Shown here piece after piece: positions 7,840 through 17,974 of a DNA stretch of 42,013 bases. The stretch is from a virus: positions 1 through 42,013 of the IMG/VR virus record IMGVR_UViG_3300025154_000198. The stretch is one strand, 5' to 3'. Below the pieces are notes generated by a model, which worked only from the letters and a program-made list of their open reading frames with translations, did not search any database and was not told where the DNA came from. The first letter of the stretch is position 1. Each line of letters opens with the position of its first letter. A program made the translations under genes and the position numbers.

Positions 7840-10338
7840 TTATTTTAGTATCTTTTCAAGCAACATTCTCTTATCTTCATCTGACATAGAATTGTCTTGC
7901 ATAACCTTCTTAATATCGTTTTGCTTACTTCGCATAATATTATTTTGTTGATAAAACTGATCCAAAACTCCCTTATCCTCACTAATAAAAGATGTTTTAA
8001 TACCCATGATTGTATCTGCTAAAGCTTGAACCATACTTCTTTCTCTACCTGCAAAGTCTTTTTGTCCTGTGGCAGCCGGAAGTATCTTTGAGATTGCATT
8101 ACTCACAAACTGTGGAGCACCAGTTCTAAACACATGAGCAGCACGAGCTTTGAGATTTTCTCCACGCATTGCCTTTGATTCATACTTGGCTATTGGCTGA
8201 TCATAGTAGAAATCTTTGTTTGCCATCTGTTGTGCAACTTCTGTAAAGATGGGATTAAATCCAAGCCCAAAAGGAAGTTTTCCGTTCTGTCCACCCTCAA
8301 AAACATTCCCAAAAGGATAGATATAGGTAGGATCAAGATAAGCATTTTCACCCTGTTTATTCTTCCAGGGAAGCCTAATGAAGTTTTCTGCGTATCCCGG
8401 TCTAGCCTGATCTTTGCTAAAGTTCTCAACTTCCCGCTTCATCTTTCCATATTTAGCAATTCTTGCTGGATTAGTAACAAGAGTTTTAGCCGTAAAAGGA
8501 ACTACCTGTCTAGTAAATGAATAAAATGGAATTAAATCTTTTGCTAAACCTCTTTCTGTCTGACTTAACCGATAAGGGGAAAAGATTGCCTCCTCCGCTT
8601 TACTTACCGCTTTCTGCACTATCTCTGGATCTTTTAGGGCATCATCTACTGACTTACCTGCTTTTCTAGCTAATTTCTCTATCCATGACTTAAATACATT
8701 AAGCTTGGAAGTTTCTTCAGTAACAGTCTGAAGTTTTCTTGGAAAGTCCAAAATCTTTGCTCCTTTACTTTGTTCTACAACTTTGGAAGCATCAAGAAAC
8801 TCATCTAAGGCTGCACCAAATCTTTTCTGTTTAATAAGCCCAAAAGCTTCTGCTGCATTAACAAACTTCTGATTTCCTTTCCCAATATATTGTCTAACAG
8901 CACCGATATAGTCTGATGCAGTTTGAACCAGTCCCTTGCCTGTGCTCATGTCTGATAAGATCTGATTAGAAACCACATTTCTGATATGGTAAGCGGGATT
9001 ATAGATTGTCTTACCAGCCTTCCAAGCATTAAGTAGTTTGTCCCATCCACTAACCTTTTTAATCTGAGAGGTTTTGTTTATATATTCAATAATTGAATTT
9101 GGTAAAGCTTTGTTCTTGAAAAACTTAGCTATCTTACTATTTTCAATAGCTTTGGGTGCATATTCAAATCCTTCTGGAACAATTCTATTAACAATCTTTC
9201 TTCCTTTCTTAACAACTTCAATTCCAGCTCCAAAATCTGAAGCTATCTTCTTATAAAACTTAGCAGCTTCAATATCTTTAATCCCTGCTCCGATTCCTGC
9301 AAATGTGGGTGCACTAAATTCTCTGATATAACCTTCAGCTCCTTTACGCATTTTACTAAATTGCTGCCCAATTCCCGGAGCTACACGCCTAACAAATCCT
9401 TGTTTCCCAGCGTTATCAATATACTTTTCAAAGATGTGTTTCATATAAACTCCTTTGTAAGTATTGAAACTCTTACGACTGAGTATTCCCAAATCAACAG
9501 CCTCTTTTCCGATCTTCTCTGTTAATTCTCTCAGGGGAGCAGCTAGTTTTTCGTATTTCGCACTTGTATCAATTCCACCCTCAAGAAGCTGACCAATTCT
9601 AGTTTGTTCTGCCGGGGACATGTTTTTAGCAGTAGTTTTAATTAACTTATAAAGATCATTTAATCTATTACTTGTAATTCCTTCCGAATCTTTCATTAAC
9701 TTACCGAACTCTGGATTCCTGAAAAACGGACTAAACTTTTCAGCAACTTTATAAATTGCGGGGGTTGTTCTTGCCCAATCCATCATTTTATCTGCCATTT
9801 TAGAAACCTTGACCACATCATCAACTTTAGATATACCTTTACCCACCACCTTAACAACCTTTCCGAAAGGAATAAAGTTTAATGGATCAAAAACAAATCT
9901 AGCTGCAGATCCTGCAATCTTTTTAGCAGTATCATTTTTCATTGCTGCTTCCCATTTTTCATCCTGTTTTTTCTTATAAGAAGGAATAATTCTTAATAGA
10001 TTGGTTTTGGCAACAAATTCATTAAATTTATGATAACCGCTATTTTCATTTCCCAAAGCTTCTTCATAAGTTTTACCTTTGGTTAATAAACTCTGTGTCC
10101 ATTCTGAGGGTTTATTGAGTGCAGCGAATACTTTACCCATTCCTGTTTTAGGCTGTTGCACCATAGGTTTAAGTGGAACTGTGGGAGCTGGTGCTGGTTG
10201 TGGTATGGGTGCAGGAGTAGTAGTTAATCTCGCCCTATTTATTTCAACCTTTTGTTGAAATGAAGGTGTAGCCGAAGGTGTGCTTTTCGGAGTTCCTACT
10301 GTAATATCATTAAATTTTATATTATCAAAATATCCCAT
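7840..10338 (-). CDS. Large virion (internal/ejection-type) protein
   Basis: An 832-aa protein, no family assigned with certainty. Residues 40-65 are a Pro/Ala linker (PAPIPQPAPAPTVPLKP); the rest is a long, mostly helical basic chain. FDPLNFIPFGK, IYNPAYHIRNVVSN, IPFYSFTRQVVPFTAK and DPTYIYPFGNVFEGGQ look like segments seen in large polyvalent phage proteins packed with the genome. Its place between the lysozyme-containing 969-aa protein and the scaffold gene fits an internal virion protein ejected with DNA. Its ATG overlaps the upstream stop (TAATG). Confidence 0.65.
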   Translation of the reverse strand: MGYFDNIKFNDITVGTPKSTPSATPSFQQKVEINRARLTTTPAPIPQPAPAPTVPLKPMVQQPKTGMGKVFAALNKPSEWTQSLLTKGKTYEEALGNENSGYHKFNEFVAKTNLLRIIPSYKKKQDEKWEAAMKNDTAKKIAGSAARFVFDPLNFIPFGKVVKVVGKGISKVDDVVKVSKMADKMMDWARTTPAIYKVAEKFSPFFRNPEFGKLMKDSEGITSNRLNDLYKLIKTTAKNMSPAEQTRIGQLLEGGIDTSAKYEKLAAPLRELTEKIGKEAVDLGILSRKSFNTYKGVYMKHIFEKYIDNAGKQGFVRRVAPGIGQQFSKMRKGAEGYIREFSAPTFAGIGAGIKDIEAAKFYKKIASDFGAGIEVVKKGRKIVNRIVPEGFEYAPKAIENSKIAKFFKNKALPNSIIEYINKTSQIKKVSGWDKLLNAWKAGKTIYNPAYHIRNVVSNQILSDMSTGKGLVQTASDYIGAVRQYIGKGNQKFVNAAEAFGLIKQKRFGAALDEFLDASKVVEQSKGAKILDFPRKLQTVTEETSKLNVFKSWIEKLARKAGKSVDDALKDPEIVQKAVSKAEEAIFSPYRLSQTERGLAKDLIPFYSFTRQVVPFTAKTLVTNPARIAKYGKMKREVENFSKDQARPGYAENFIRLPWKNKQGENAYLDPTYIYPFGNVFEGGQNGKLPFGLGFNPIFTEVAQQMANKDFYYDQPIAKYESKAMRGENLKARAAHVFRTGAPQFVSNAISKILPAATGQKDFAGRERSMVQALADTIMGIKTSFISEDKGVLDQFYQQNNIMRSKQNDIKKVMQDNSMSDEDKRMLLEKILK

Positions 10339-13247
10339 TACTTCTTTTTGAACAAATTGCTAACCCAACTCTTTGCGGTATTTACAGCCTGTGAAACTTT
10401 GTTCACTACAGGTTGAGTAACATTTTGAACCGCTCTTTGGATATTGGCAAGTCCAGAAGCAACAGGTGTTGACCAGAAATTCTGTCCTGCATTAGAGGTT
10501 GGGGTAAAGTAATTTTTAACCGCAGTTGATGCTTTTTGTGCAGCCTGTCCAATATTTGATGCAATCTGAGGAATATTGATTTTAGGAATCTCAATTCTAG
10601 GTGGATTCCAAGATGAGTTACCACCTGAAGAAGATCCCTGATAAGAAGGAGTTGGAGTTCCGGTGGGCATTGGTGTAGGCTCTGGTGAAGGATTAAATCC
10701 TTCTTCTTTCATAAGTTTAATCATGTCCTGGTTATTGCTTCTATACGCTTTATCAATTGCAGCCTGATCAACAGCAATTCCCTTTTTATAAGAACCTTCA
10801 GGAAGTCCGAGAGCTAATTCAATATTCTTGGTTCTGAGATCTCTTGAGTTCTGACTTGCCGAAACAGTTGCTTCTTTACCAGATCTTAAATCTTCAGGAG
10901 CTGCATACCAAGCAGCCCATCCCTGCTCATCTTTTATAATCTTAGCCATAGCTGTATTTTTCAAAGGATTAAGCATGTCATCCCAGGATTTAATTCCATA
11001 CTGTGCCATAAGTTGACCTTTTCTTCTCTGGAAATCCTTAAATGTATTTGAGTTAATTCTAAAAAGTCCACGATCAATTGAACCATCACGATTAGGAATA
11101 TCAACTTCAGTCCCAATCTGGTATCTAGTATTTTCTCCCTTAACTGCCCCATTCTCGTCTGTATATCTCAAAACCCTAGCAGCATCTGTAGCTTCTTCTC
11201 CGAAAATAGAGTTAATTTCTTTATCGTATGGAGTTTGATTCTCTCCTGGGGTTAACTGTTTTCCACTAACAGTAGGAGGATTAAAGATATTCATTCCCCG
11301 GAAAATATCCTTTGCTTTATTGATTGCCGTTGAAGCAAATTCTTTTCCTTGCTGGAATATGTTTTTAGCTCCCTCAACTCCTTTTTGCACAATCGGTGAA
11401 AGATTTTTCTTATAATAATCAACAATATTCAAAGATTTAGGAGATGTGTTGGTATATTGTTTATATCCTGGCACAACCCCCTGAACAAAGCTTTTTATAT
11501 CTTCTACTGATTTCATTAAATTTTTAACAGGAGTATTAGGTTTAACGATCAACTCACCTTTTTGATTCTGAATAGCAGCTTGTTCATTAAGTAATTTCTG
11601 TGCTTCGGTTTCAGTTACTGCCTTAATTCCTTCCGGAGATTTAAGAAATCTGATTCTTTCCTGTGAAACTACTCCGTTTTTAACTGTATCAACATAGGCA
11701 TTACCCAATATTTCCGCAGTATCACTTCCACTAAGTCCGGGGATCAAGAACCCATCCTTATCAAGGAACTTGGAATCGTATTTAATTCTGTGAAAAACCC
11801 CATCAACATTTGCATAGTTTTCATTCCATCTCCCAGATATTTTCAAATCCCGAACATCACTCAAAACAATATCTCCCTTGCGAAGTTTATCCCCATGAAT
11901 ATTTGTCAGATTGCTATCTTTATCAACCATAATGGGTTCATAATCGTCAATATTTTGAGCATAAGTAATAAGCCCTTCATGTAGATCCAAAGTTTCATTC
12001 ATACTATCCAAATACTTTTGAGCATTATCATCATCCCCAAATTGAGCAAACCCATTTGATGCCTGTTCATACAAAAATCCTTTAAGTTCTGCTGCTTGAA
12101 TTGCCGAAGCTATATAATCAATTTTATTGATTTCCCCTTTTTGGAATTTCTGTTCAATCTCTGTTTCTTTCTTGGCAGCTTCAGCGAGTTTCTTTCTCAA
12201 TTCTTGTTTGAAAGAAGATGCAGCAGCTTTGCCGTTTGCATCCTGAATCTTATAAACTGTGTCTGTGATATTTTGGGTTGTATTACTAATCTGATTATCA
12301 ATACTCACAATATCGTTCTTTAGATTATTAAGAGCAATTGTGAGTTGGGTTTTCTGATCTCCAGTAGCAGCATTGACCGCCTGTTCATAAGTTGAAACCA
12401 TAGCGTTTTTATCATCCTTGCTTTGATATAAACGATCCAATGTTTTCTTTTGGCGATCTAAACTCTCAAGTGCGTTTTTAACAGTTGGAGAAATTATACC
12501 AATCTTACCTCCTGTTAATTCGGAATATAAACTTTGTCCACCTTCTGCGGTTGGAACTCCTATTCCCGCACCAAATGTTTCAGAAGTTTGGAGTTTTGTT
12601 CCGGTAATAAGATCGTTGATGTCAGCTCTTTTCGCAGCAGAAGCATAATTGTTTTTCTGAATAGCCAATTGATCAGCCTGTGAAATATCTCCATCAACCC
12701 TAGCCTGTTGTTCAAGCTGATCATATAGATTATATTTCTCCCAGGTTTTTGCAGAACTATCTTCCGGCATCTGTGAAATTTCTAACATTCTTGCAGTTCT
12801 GGCAGATGACCTTGTTTCTCTTTCTGACTTATCTAAAAGCCCTTGAACCTTTTGTTCCTGTTTGATATAAGCCTGAGATCCGGGTTCGGTCATTTTATCC
12901 AACTTGGCTTTTTCGTAATCATACATTTCCTTTGAACCAATTTGTCCTCCCTGATAAGCCCTTGAATAATCAGCATCAGTTACATCTTGTTGAACATTCC
13001 TAATCTTTTCAGTTAAATTCTGACTTTGGAGTGGTGTATTACCAGATCTGCCCAATCTTTCTTGAAGTTTTGTAAGATAACTTTCAGCCGATAAGTTACC
13101 CTGCTCATATTGATCATCAATAATTGCATCCTCTGCCGAAGTTTGTTTTTTAGCAACCGAGGAATATGTAGAAGAACTCCCAGAGAAAACGGAAGGTCTG
13201 CTTATGCTTTTGTATTTTGATAATAAGCTTCTAAGTGTGATTGCCAT
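10338..13247 (-). CDS. Virion protein with lysozyme/transglycosylase-like domain
   Basis: A 969-aa protein. The first 480 residues are mostly coiled coil (Gln/Lys/Glu-rich). At about residues 670-790 there is a lysozyme/SLT-like domain: INSIFGEEATDAARVLRYTDENG, then DRGLFRINSNTFKDF (the S-x-G-L-F-Q-I-N type motif) and DDMLNPLKNTAMAKIIKDEQGWAAWY, which matches the closing motif of phage muramidases. The catalytic Glu should be the one in DENG. A Pro-rich linker (about 855-880) and a basic tail follow. Such proteins open the cell wall during DNA entry. It sits between the portal gene and the 832-aa gene. Confidence 0.8.
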   Translation of the reverse strand: MAITLRSLLSKYKSISRPSVFSGSSSTYSSVAKKQTSAEDAIIDDQYEQGNLSAESYLTKLQERLGRSGNTPLQSQNLTEKIRNVQQDVTDADYSRAYQGGQIGSKEMYDYEKAKLDKMTEPGSQAYIKQEQKVQGLLDKSERETRSSARTARMLEISQMPEDSSAKTWEKYNLYDQLEQQARVDGDISQADQLAIQKNNYASAAKRADINDLITGTKLQTSETFGAGIGVPTAEGGQSLYSELTGGKIGIISPTVKNALESLDRQKKTLDRLYQSKDDKNAMVSTYEQAVNAATGDQKTQLTIALNNLKNDIVSIDNQISNTTQNITDTVYKIQDANGKAAASSFKQELRKKLAEAAKKETEIEQKFQKGEINKIDYIASAIQAAELKGFLYEQASNGFAQFGDDDNAQKYLDSMNETLDLHEGLITYAQNIDDYEPIMVDKDSNLTNIHGDKLRKGDIVLSDVRDLKISGRWNENYANVDGVFHRIKYDSKFLDKDGFLIPGLSGSDTAEILGNAYVDTVKNGVVSQERIRFLKSPEGIKAVTETEAQKLLNEQAAIQNQKGELIVKPNTPVKNLMKSVEDIKSFVQGVVPGYKQYTNTSPKSLNIVDYYKKNLSPIVQKGVEGAKNIFQQGKEFASTAINKAKDIFRGMNIFNPPTVSGKQLTPGENQTPYDKEINSIFGEEATDAARVLRYTDENGAVKGENTRYQIGTEVDIPNRDGSIDRGLFRINSNTFKDFQRRKGQLMAQYGIKSWDDMLNPLKNTAMAKIIKDEQGWAAWYAAPEDLRSGKEATVSASQNSRDLRTKNIELALGLPEGSYKKGIAVDQAAIDKAYRSNNQDMIKLMKEEGFNPSPEPTPMPTGTPTPSYQGSSSGGNSSWNPPRIEIPKINIPQIASNIGQAAQKASTAVKNYFTPTSNAGQNFWSTPVASGLANIQRAVQNVTQPVVNKVSQAVNTAKSWVSNLFKKK

Positions 13248-13250
13248 GTT

Positions 13251-15170
13251 TTAGACACCTTGCTGTGCATTTATATTTTGACTTGTTTGAGCAACTGCAC
13301 CTTTAGCTGTTGCTGTTTGTCCAGTAGGTGTTCCCGTTGAAGTGGAGATTCCCCTCCTCTCCTGATTCTGTTCCGGAGAAAGAATTGGAGCTTTGGTTGG
13401 GGTTGATGCAGTTTGAGCTAGTTCAGTCATTGTTCCCATTGTTTCAGCATTGGCTTCCTCCGTTTTTCTGACTTCTTGAGAAGCATCAATCTGAGCCTTA
13501 ACAGCACCCGGGGATAGTTGCTGGAACTTGGTCATTGTAGAAACCAAATCTTCATTAGCCATTTCTTTGACAAGTTTCTTGATTTCTTTTTGAGGATCTT
13601 TGAATCCTGTAAGTTCAAGATAAGTTGAAAGCGAGATGGCGTTCCTATCACGCATTGTGGAAGCATCAACAACTTTGTCTGACCTTGAAAGTGGTAGGAT
13701 ATTCTCCCAATCAAATTCCACATCCCGAATAATAAGTTCACCATCTTCATATGTTTTTGAAGCCTCATTGTAAATACTTTCACGCATAAACTGATGGGTT
13801 TCCGGGAAGAAGTCAATGAAGTATTGCTGAATTGTTCCAATCAAATCTGTTAAAACATCCTCCCATTTCATACGAAGATTTTGAGTTATATCCGCAACTG
13901 GTTGGTATTGAATTGCAGCTACCCTGCCTGTATAGGGTGCAGTTCCTGCAGCAAGAGCAATCTTTGGAAGTCCGAGGTTGAAGATATGCTCAAGATTTCG
14001 GTCAATATAAGATTCAGATGGGAACGGAGTAATTGACATTTGAAGCGGTCTAAAATCAACATCCTCTCCTTCAAGGAAAATAACCTGACCACTACCAGGC
14101 TTAATTGAAGAAGGATCAAAATCAGGCATATTCACAACCAAGAATTTCATGTGTGAACCTACCCTAACAAGATCACCTTCCTCACCACTTCTATCATTAA
14201 GCTCAATTTGTGGATCAACCAAATCGTCAATAAATCCTTTACTCCATGGCTTACCCGCAACCATAAAGGAATGACCGATAAATCTTGGAATCCTCTTATA
14301 TTTGGTAACAACAAACTGCACAAGTTCTTTATTGATATAAACCAAATTAACAACCTTGACTGAAGATTGTTTCTCGCCTTTTGATTTCAAAACTTCATAC
14401 CCCCAATAATCCTCAATGTTTGCTTTTGGAATATTTGATTTACCAGAAGGAATTTTTCCAGCGTCAGTTCCTGATGGGGTTGACAGGATTCCGTATTGAT
14501 CATTAAGATGCGAACCTTTGCTCTCTGAAGTATTTTCTTTTTCAGAAATTGGTTCTGCATCATAATCAAATTCCCGCTTTATTTTGTCTATGCTCCAGGT
14601 ATCCGCAAAGGATACGAAGGAAAATGTAGTCCCGGAAGCATCATCCCAACCAACAGAAATTTTTAGAAGATCCTCATTTGGAGAAATAACAATTTTCTTT
14701 TTACCCTCAGCATCTTCTGTAACCTTACATTCAAAAACAAAATCGCCATCTCTTACTTGGTTGACTGCAAGTTTCTCAAGAATCAAAGTTTGGAATTTAT
14801 TTTCTTTGAAGGTTCTTCTAACTGCATCCTCAAGTGCCTCTGTTCTTGAAACTTCAATATCATTTGATTCATCTTCCGGAACGATTTTAATTTTTGCCGG
14901 GAAGTTGGTTAAAATCCAAATAAGTTTCTGACAGAATTTGCCGATATAGTTTATAACTACCTGGATGTGTCCTTCCTGTTGTTTGATTCCTTGCCCGATA
15001 ACATTTGTCCACTTGTGATGAAGCCCATTGAAAAAGTCCTGGCGTTTTTCAATAATTGTTTTTCTATCGGAGATCTCACTAGAAGATTGCTTGATCCTTT
15101 CCTTGACTTTAGAACTAATCCTCTCAATCGTTTTCTTTCCTACCGAATCATCAATAATAAAATTAGACAT
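13251..15170 (-). CDS. Portal protein
   Basis: A 639-aa protein directly after TerL. SDRKTIIEKRQDFFNGLHHKW and EGHIQVVINYIGKFCQKLIWIL form the usual portal N-terminal helix region, VRDGDFVFECKV and NLVYINKELVQFVVTKYKRI the clip and wing strands, and the C-terminal third (from about 520) is a Gln/Ala/Thr-rich tail. The length fits P22- or podovirus-type portals, which are longer than siphovirus ones. It should form the dodecameric DNA entry ring at one capsid vertex. The spacing to TerL is only 2 nt. Confidence 0.85.
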   Translation of the reverse strand: MSNFIIDDSVGKKTIERISSKVKERIKQSSSEISDRKTIIEKRQDFFNGLHHKWTNVIGQGIKQQEGHIQVVINYIGKFCQKLIWILTNFPAKIKIVPEDESNDIEVSRTEALEDAVRRTFKENKFQTLILEKLAVNQVRDGDFVFECKVTEDAEGKKKIVISPNEDLLKISVGWDDASGTTFSFVSFADTWSIDKIKREFDYDAEPISEKENTSESKGSHLNDQYGILSTPSGTDAGKIPSGKSNIPKANIEDYWGYEVLKSKGEKQSSVKVVNLVYINKELVQFVVTKYKRIPRFIGHSFMVAGKPWSKGFIDDLVDPQIELNDRSGEEGDLVRVGSHMKFLVVNMPDFDPSSIKPGSGQVIFLEGEDVDFRPLQMSITPFPSESYIDRNLEHIFNLGLPKIALAAGTAPYTGRVAAIQYQPVADITQNLRMKWEDVLTDLIGTIQQYFIDFFPETHQFMRESIYNEASKTYEDGELIIRDVEFDWENILPLSRSDKVVDASTMRDRNAISLSTYLELTGFKDPQKEIKKLVKEMANEDLVSTMTKFQQLSPGAVKAQIDASQEVRKTEEANAETMGTMTELAQTASTPTKAPILSPEQNQERRGISTSTGTPTGQTATAKGAVAQTSQNINAQQGV

Positions 15171-15172
15171 AT

Positions 15173-16738
15173 TTAATAATTTACTACAGTTCCTTTCATT
15201 ATATTAAAATCTACAGCTTTGTAAAATCCTGACTTCGGTGCTCTCATTTCAATGTAATGTAGAGCCATCATAAAACTTGAGAACTGGTCATTCTTTATTT
15301 TAACATCATCCTTACTAGCAATTTCAAGTTGTCTGCGTAGTCCGGTAAGTTTTGGAGATGCTTTTATGCCTCCCCAATCTTTATTCTTGTCAACTATCAG
15401 ACCATTTTCCCCAACTATAAAGTCCCTTTCTCTACCCAAAACCTCTTTAACTTTACCCATTCCCTCAGCTTTTATTTCTGCGTAACCCCTACCTTTTGGT
15501 GGGAAAGGATAACCATGTAATTCTTTGAAAGCATCCTCCGCATTTTTTCCTCCCAAACTTCCTGCATCATAAATGAACTTGGTTCTTGCGGGAGAAACCC
15601 GGTGGAATTTGTTGAACATTTCCTTAATCATCTCGTATTGAACCGAGAGTGGTAGGGACTCACCCTTCCAGGCTTTATGAAAAACAACCCGGTGGGGATG
15701 TTGTTTGAACTTTCCATCTTCAAGTTTAGTCCTTAAATTATATCTAATGCAAGTAACGGAAGTTTCATCTTCACTTGCAGCCAGGTCTGTAGCAAAAGCG
15801 TAGTATCCGTTTTCTTCCGGTTCTTCACAAAAGCCCGATTCTTGGTCATATTCTAAATCGCTTCTAAACATCTGAGCAATTTCCTCCCAAGAATATAAAT
15901 GCTTTGCCCAATCCACATATTGTCCGTAAATGATTTGCTTACGAAGTTCCGGATCTGCAATCGCTTCAATTTTTCTGATAGAATCTCCCGGCATAAATTC
16001 ATTCGTATAAACTGAAGCCATCTCCGGATTCGTATTTGCGGATATAATAAAATACTGATCCCGATCTTCCTCCGCATCCTCCGCAATCTCCTCATACTCA
16101 ACACCTTTGGGTTGGGAAGTCCCAACTAAATCTACCGAACCCTGAAAGAAGAAAAGACGAGGGAGCATAGTTCCGTTTAAGAAAAGCTTTAGATCGGGAA
16201 TATCTCCGCACTCATCAGCCGAGATAAATGCGAGTCGTAGTCTTTTGAACGCTTCCCCAAGTCCGTCAAAAGATCTGATCAAAGTCCGGGAGTGATTCCA
16301 CCAAGCGATCTGGGGAAGTTTCGGGGGAGCATCCCAAACCTCTTTAATAGCCCACCCCCGGAGTAAAGATTTGTTATATTGCCCTGTAGGTAGAAGATAC
16401 TTTCCCTCTGTAATGTCCACAGCCTGTTCCAAAACTCCCCGGGCAATCTCGTAGGTTTTACCCACATTCAAAGTCCTGTAATCAAACCGCATCCTATCCT
16501 CCAGAGTCATGTCAAAGCGGTCAAGTTGAGGCTTAGTTACTGCGTGAAAGACATGTTTAATTGCTTCAGCCGTAGTCTTTCCCCATTGGTTAGCAGGTTT
16601 TAGGACATTGATTGGTTTAGTAGAATTTCTTAGCCAATACTTCTGACCTTCGTGAAGGTGCATCCCGAGAACATCCTCCGCAAAAGCAACAACATCCCGA
16701 GTGGTTATAGCAGTCTGAATATCATATGGGTTAATCAT
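15173..16738 (-). CDS. terL: Terminase large subunit
   Basis: About 521 aa from ATG 16738, chosen because GGGGAG lies 10 nt upstream; a TTG eight codons earlier keeps the same frame. The ATPase has a Walker A variant ANQWGKT (about 49-55) and a Walker B RLAFISADE (about 168-176). The nuclease part has YYAFATDLAASEDETSV and KFIYDAGSLGG with the expected acidic residues. It packages DNA into the prohead through the portal. The first 8 nt overlap the end of TerS. Confidence 0.95.
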   Translation of the reverse strand: MINPYDIQTAITTRDVVAFAEDVLGMHLHEGQKYWLRNSTKPINVLKPANQWGKTTAEAIKHVFHAVTKPQLDRFDMTLEDRMRFDYRTLNVGKTYEIARGVLEQAVDITEGKYLLPTGQYNKSLLRGWAIKEVWDAPPKLPQIAWWNHSRTLIRSFDGLGEAFKRLRLAFISADECGDIPDLKLFLNGTMLPRLFFFQGSVDLVGTSQPKGVEYEEIAEDAEEDRDQYFIISANTNPEMASVYTNEFMPGDSIRKIEAIADPELRKQIIYGQYVDWAKHLYSWEEIAQMFRSDLEYDQESGFCEEPEENGYYAFATDLAASEDETSVTCIRYNLRTKLEDGKFKQHPHRVVFHKAWKGESLPLSVQYEMIKEMFNKFHRVSPARTKFIYDAGSLGGKNAEDAFKELHGYPFPPKGRGYAEIKAEGMGKVKEVLGRERDFIVGENGLIVDKNKDWGGIKASPKLTGLRRQLEIASKDDVKIKNDQFSSFMMALHYIEMRAPKSGFYKAVDFNIMKGTVVNY

Positions 16739-17291
16739 CTTTGACAATCTCCCCTTCCTCAATCGCCTGAGTCGTTTCCATTTTGATTATTTCAAACCCG
16801 CAATTAGGACAATGTGTTGGGGGAAGCTTTCCGTTAAATAAGCGATTAATAAGTTCCATTGCCAAAGTGTTTTTACTCTTAGCCTCCTCCTGTTTAAGCT
16901 GAAGTAATTGGGCTTGGTAGAAGTCGTAGAACTTGAAGTCATCCGGATATTTAAGCATCTTCTCAAAAACCTTTACGGCAACCATCCGACTAATTTCAGA
17001 TATATCTTTCTTCCCGGTTTTGAGATCTTCCAGGAACTGCTTTTCGGTGTCTGATAATTTCTGAGCCTTCTTAACAGGTTTTGCATTATACGGTTGCACT
17101 ACCCGATTAGTTACAATCTCCCCACTCTTAACTTTCTTATTTAGGTTGTGATAAAGTCCCCAAGCACTCATCCCTGCCTTCTTAGCATACTTAGTTGCGG
17201 TTTCAAAAGCCCCTACCTTCTTAACTGATTCTTCTATTTCCTCACGCAAAGATACAGGCAAAGACTTATATATGGGTTTAGGCATTGGCAT
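16731..17291 (-). CDS. Terminase small subunit (TerS-like)
   Basis: A 186-aa protein just upstream of TerL. Residues 25-65 (GAFETATKYAKKAGMSAWGLYHNL) look like a helix-turn-helix, as expected for the DNA-recognition end of TerS; the middle is helical, and the C-terminus carries a CPNCGF half zinc knuckle. It should choose the packaging site. The ATG (17291) falls 7 nt after the -10 box of the promoter at 17298-17331, with no room for a Shine-Dalgarno site, so the mRNA appears leaderless. The word-like region starting at 17332 may hold its binding site. Confidence 0.8.
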   Translation of the reverse strand: MPMPKPIYKSLPVSLREEIEESVKKVGAFETATKYAKKAGMSAWGLYHNLNKKVKSGEIVTNRVVQPYNAKPVKKAQKLSDTEKQFLEDLKTGKKDISEISRMVAVKVFEKMLKYPDDFKFYDFYQAQLLQLKQEEAKSKNTLAMELINRLFNGKLPPTHCPNCGFEIIKMETTQAIEEGEIVKDD

Positions 17292-17297
17292 AGACTT

Positions 17298-17331
17298 AGT
17301 ATTGACTTAGGTAATGCCCATGTCAACTAGA
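17298..17331 (-). promoter_or_regulatory. Leftward late promoter before terS
   Basis: On the minus strand TCTAGTTGACATG gives TTGACA at 17321-17326, a 17-nt spacer, and AATACT at 17298-17303. The first base of the terS ATG lies 7 nt after the -10 box. This predicts transcription from the A of the ATG. It heads the packaging and structural gene run. Confidence 0.65.
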
Positions 17332-17865
17332 TGAGAAAAGCCTTAGCCTTGAACATGGGGGATGAGCATAGCCTTGGGGATTGATACTGCCCTGGGTTTG
17401 GGAAGGTAATGACATAATACGGCAATGCATGGGCATAGCATTGAGCTATACCTACCCTCTAGCTGTGATTATTGGAAACGCAAAGCCTAAGCCATTGGTC
17501 AAGGTCAAGCCTAAGCCATAGCCTTGCACTGATCATGGTATATATCATGGTCATGATCATGGTCATGGTCATGGTATAGATCATAGTCATAGCTAAGGCT
17601 TAGCTATAGCTATGATCATGATCAAGGTCATAGCATTGGCAATGCCTTAGGCTAAGTGCTAAGTCTAAGACATGACTATGGGGACTATACAGTATCAAGG
17701 CTATGCCATTGGTCATGTTATTAACTAAGATCAAGGTCATGATCATAGGTCAAGGCATAGGCTAAGGCATTGATCAAGGGCATGAGCTAAGGCTAAGACA
17801 TAGATCAAGGTCATGATCATGATCAAGGGGGTAAGACATAGCAATTACTAAGGATATAAACGAAG
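17332..17865. repeat. Word-like low-complexity region between divergent arms
   Basis: About 530 bp without a credible gene, built from short words of the form C-(A/T)2-3-G in both orientations: CATG, CAAG, CATAG, CTAAG, CTATG, CTTAG and CATTGG, joined by AT, GT or G. The densest part (17525-17640 and 17725-17830) has runs such as CATGATCATG and GGTCATGGTCATGG, many GATC sites (about eleven in 300 bp) and many CATG sites. Homopolymers longer than four are nearly absent. It is unlike the rest of the genome. It may be a replication origin, a TerS packaging site, or a binding array. Confidence 0.75.
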
Positions 17866-17886
17866 CCGGGACATTACAATGCCCGG
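17866..17886. promoter_or_regulatory. Bulged hairpin upstream of the early promoter
   Basis: CCGGG (17866-17870), a bulged A, then CAT pairs across a TACA loop with ATG and CCCGG (17879-17886). It lies about 90 nt before the rightward early promoter. It may be an operator or a structural mark at the edge of the word-like region; no T-run follows. Confidence 0.4.
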
Positions 17887-17974
17887 AGCAATACTTATAC
17901 AATCCCGGTGCAAGTAAATGACTATTGACATAGCAATAATTATAACCGAGAATAAAGACAATACACTTCAATAA

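Noticed and set aside
17332-17865. CRISPR array
   Set aside because: No exact direct repeats of 23-40 bp with even spacers are found here or elsewhere in the window.
17774-17971. A 65-codon leftward frame in the word-like region
   Set aside because: Low-complexity product (DHDHDLDL), no ribosome site, and it follows the repeat words; it is a by-product of the array.
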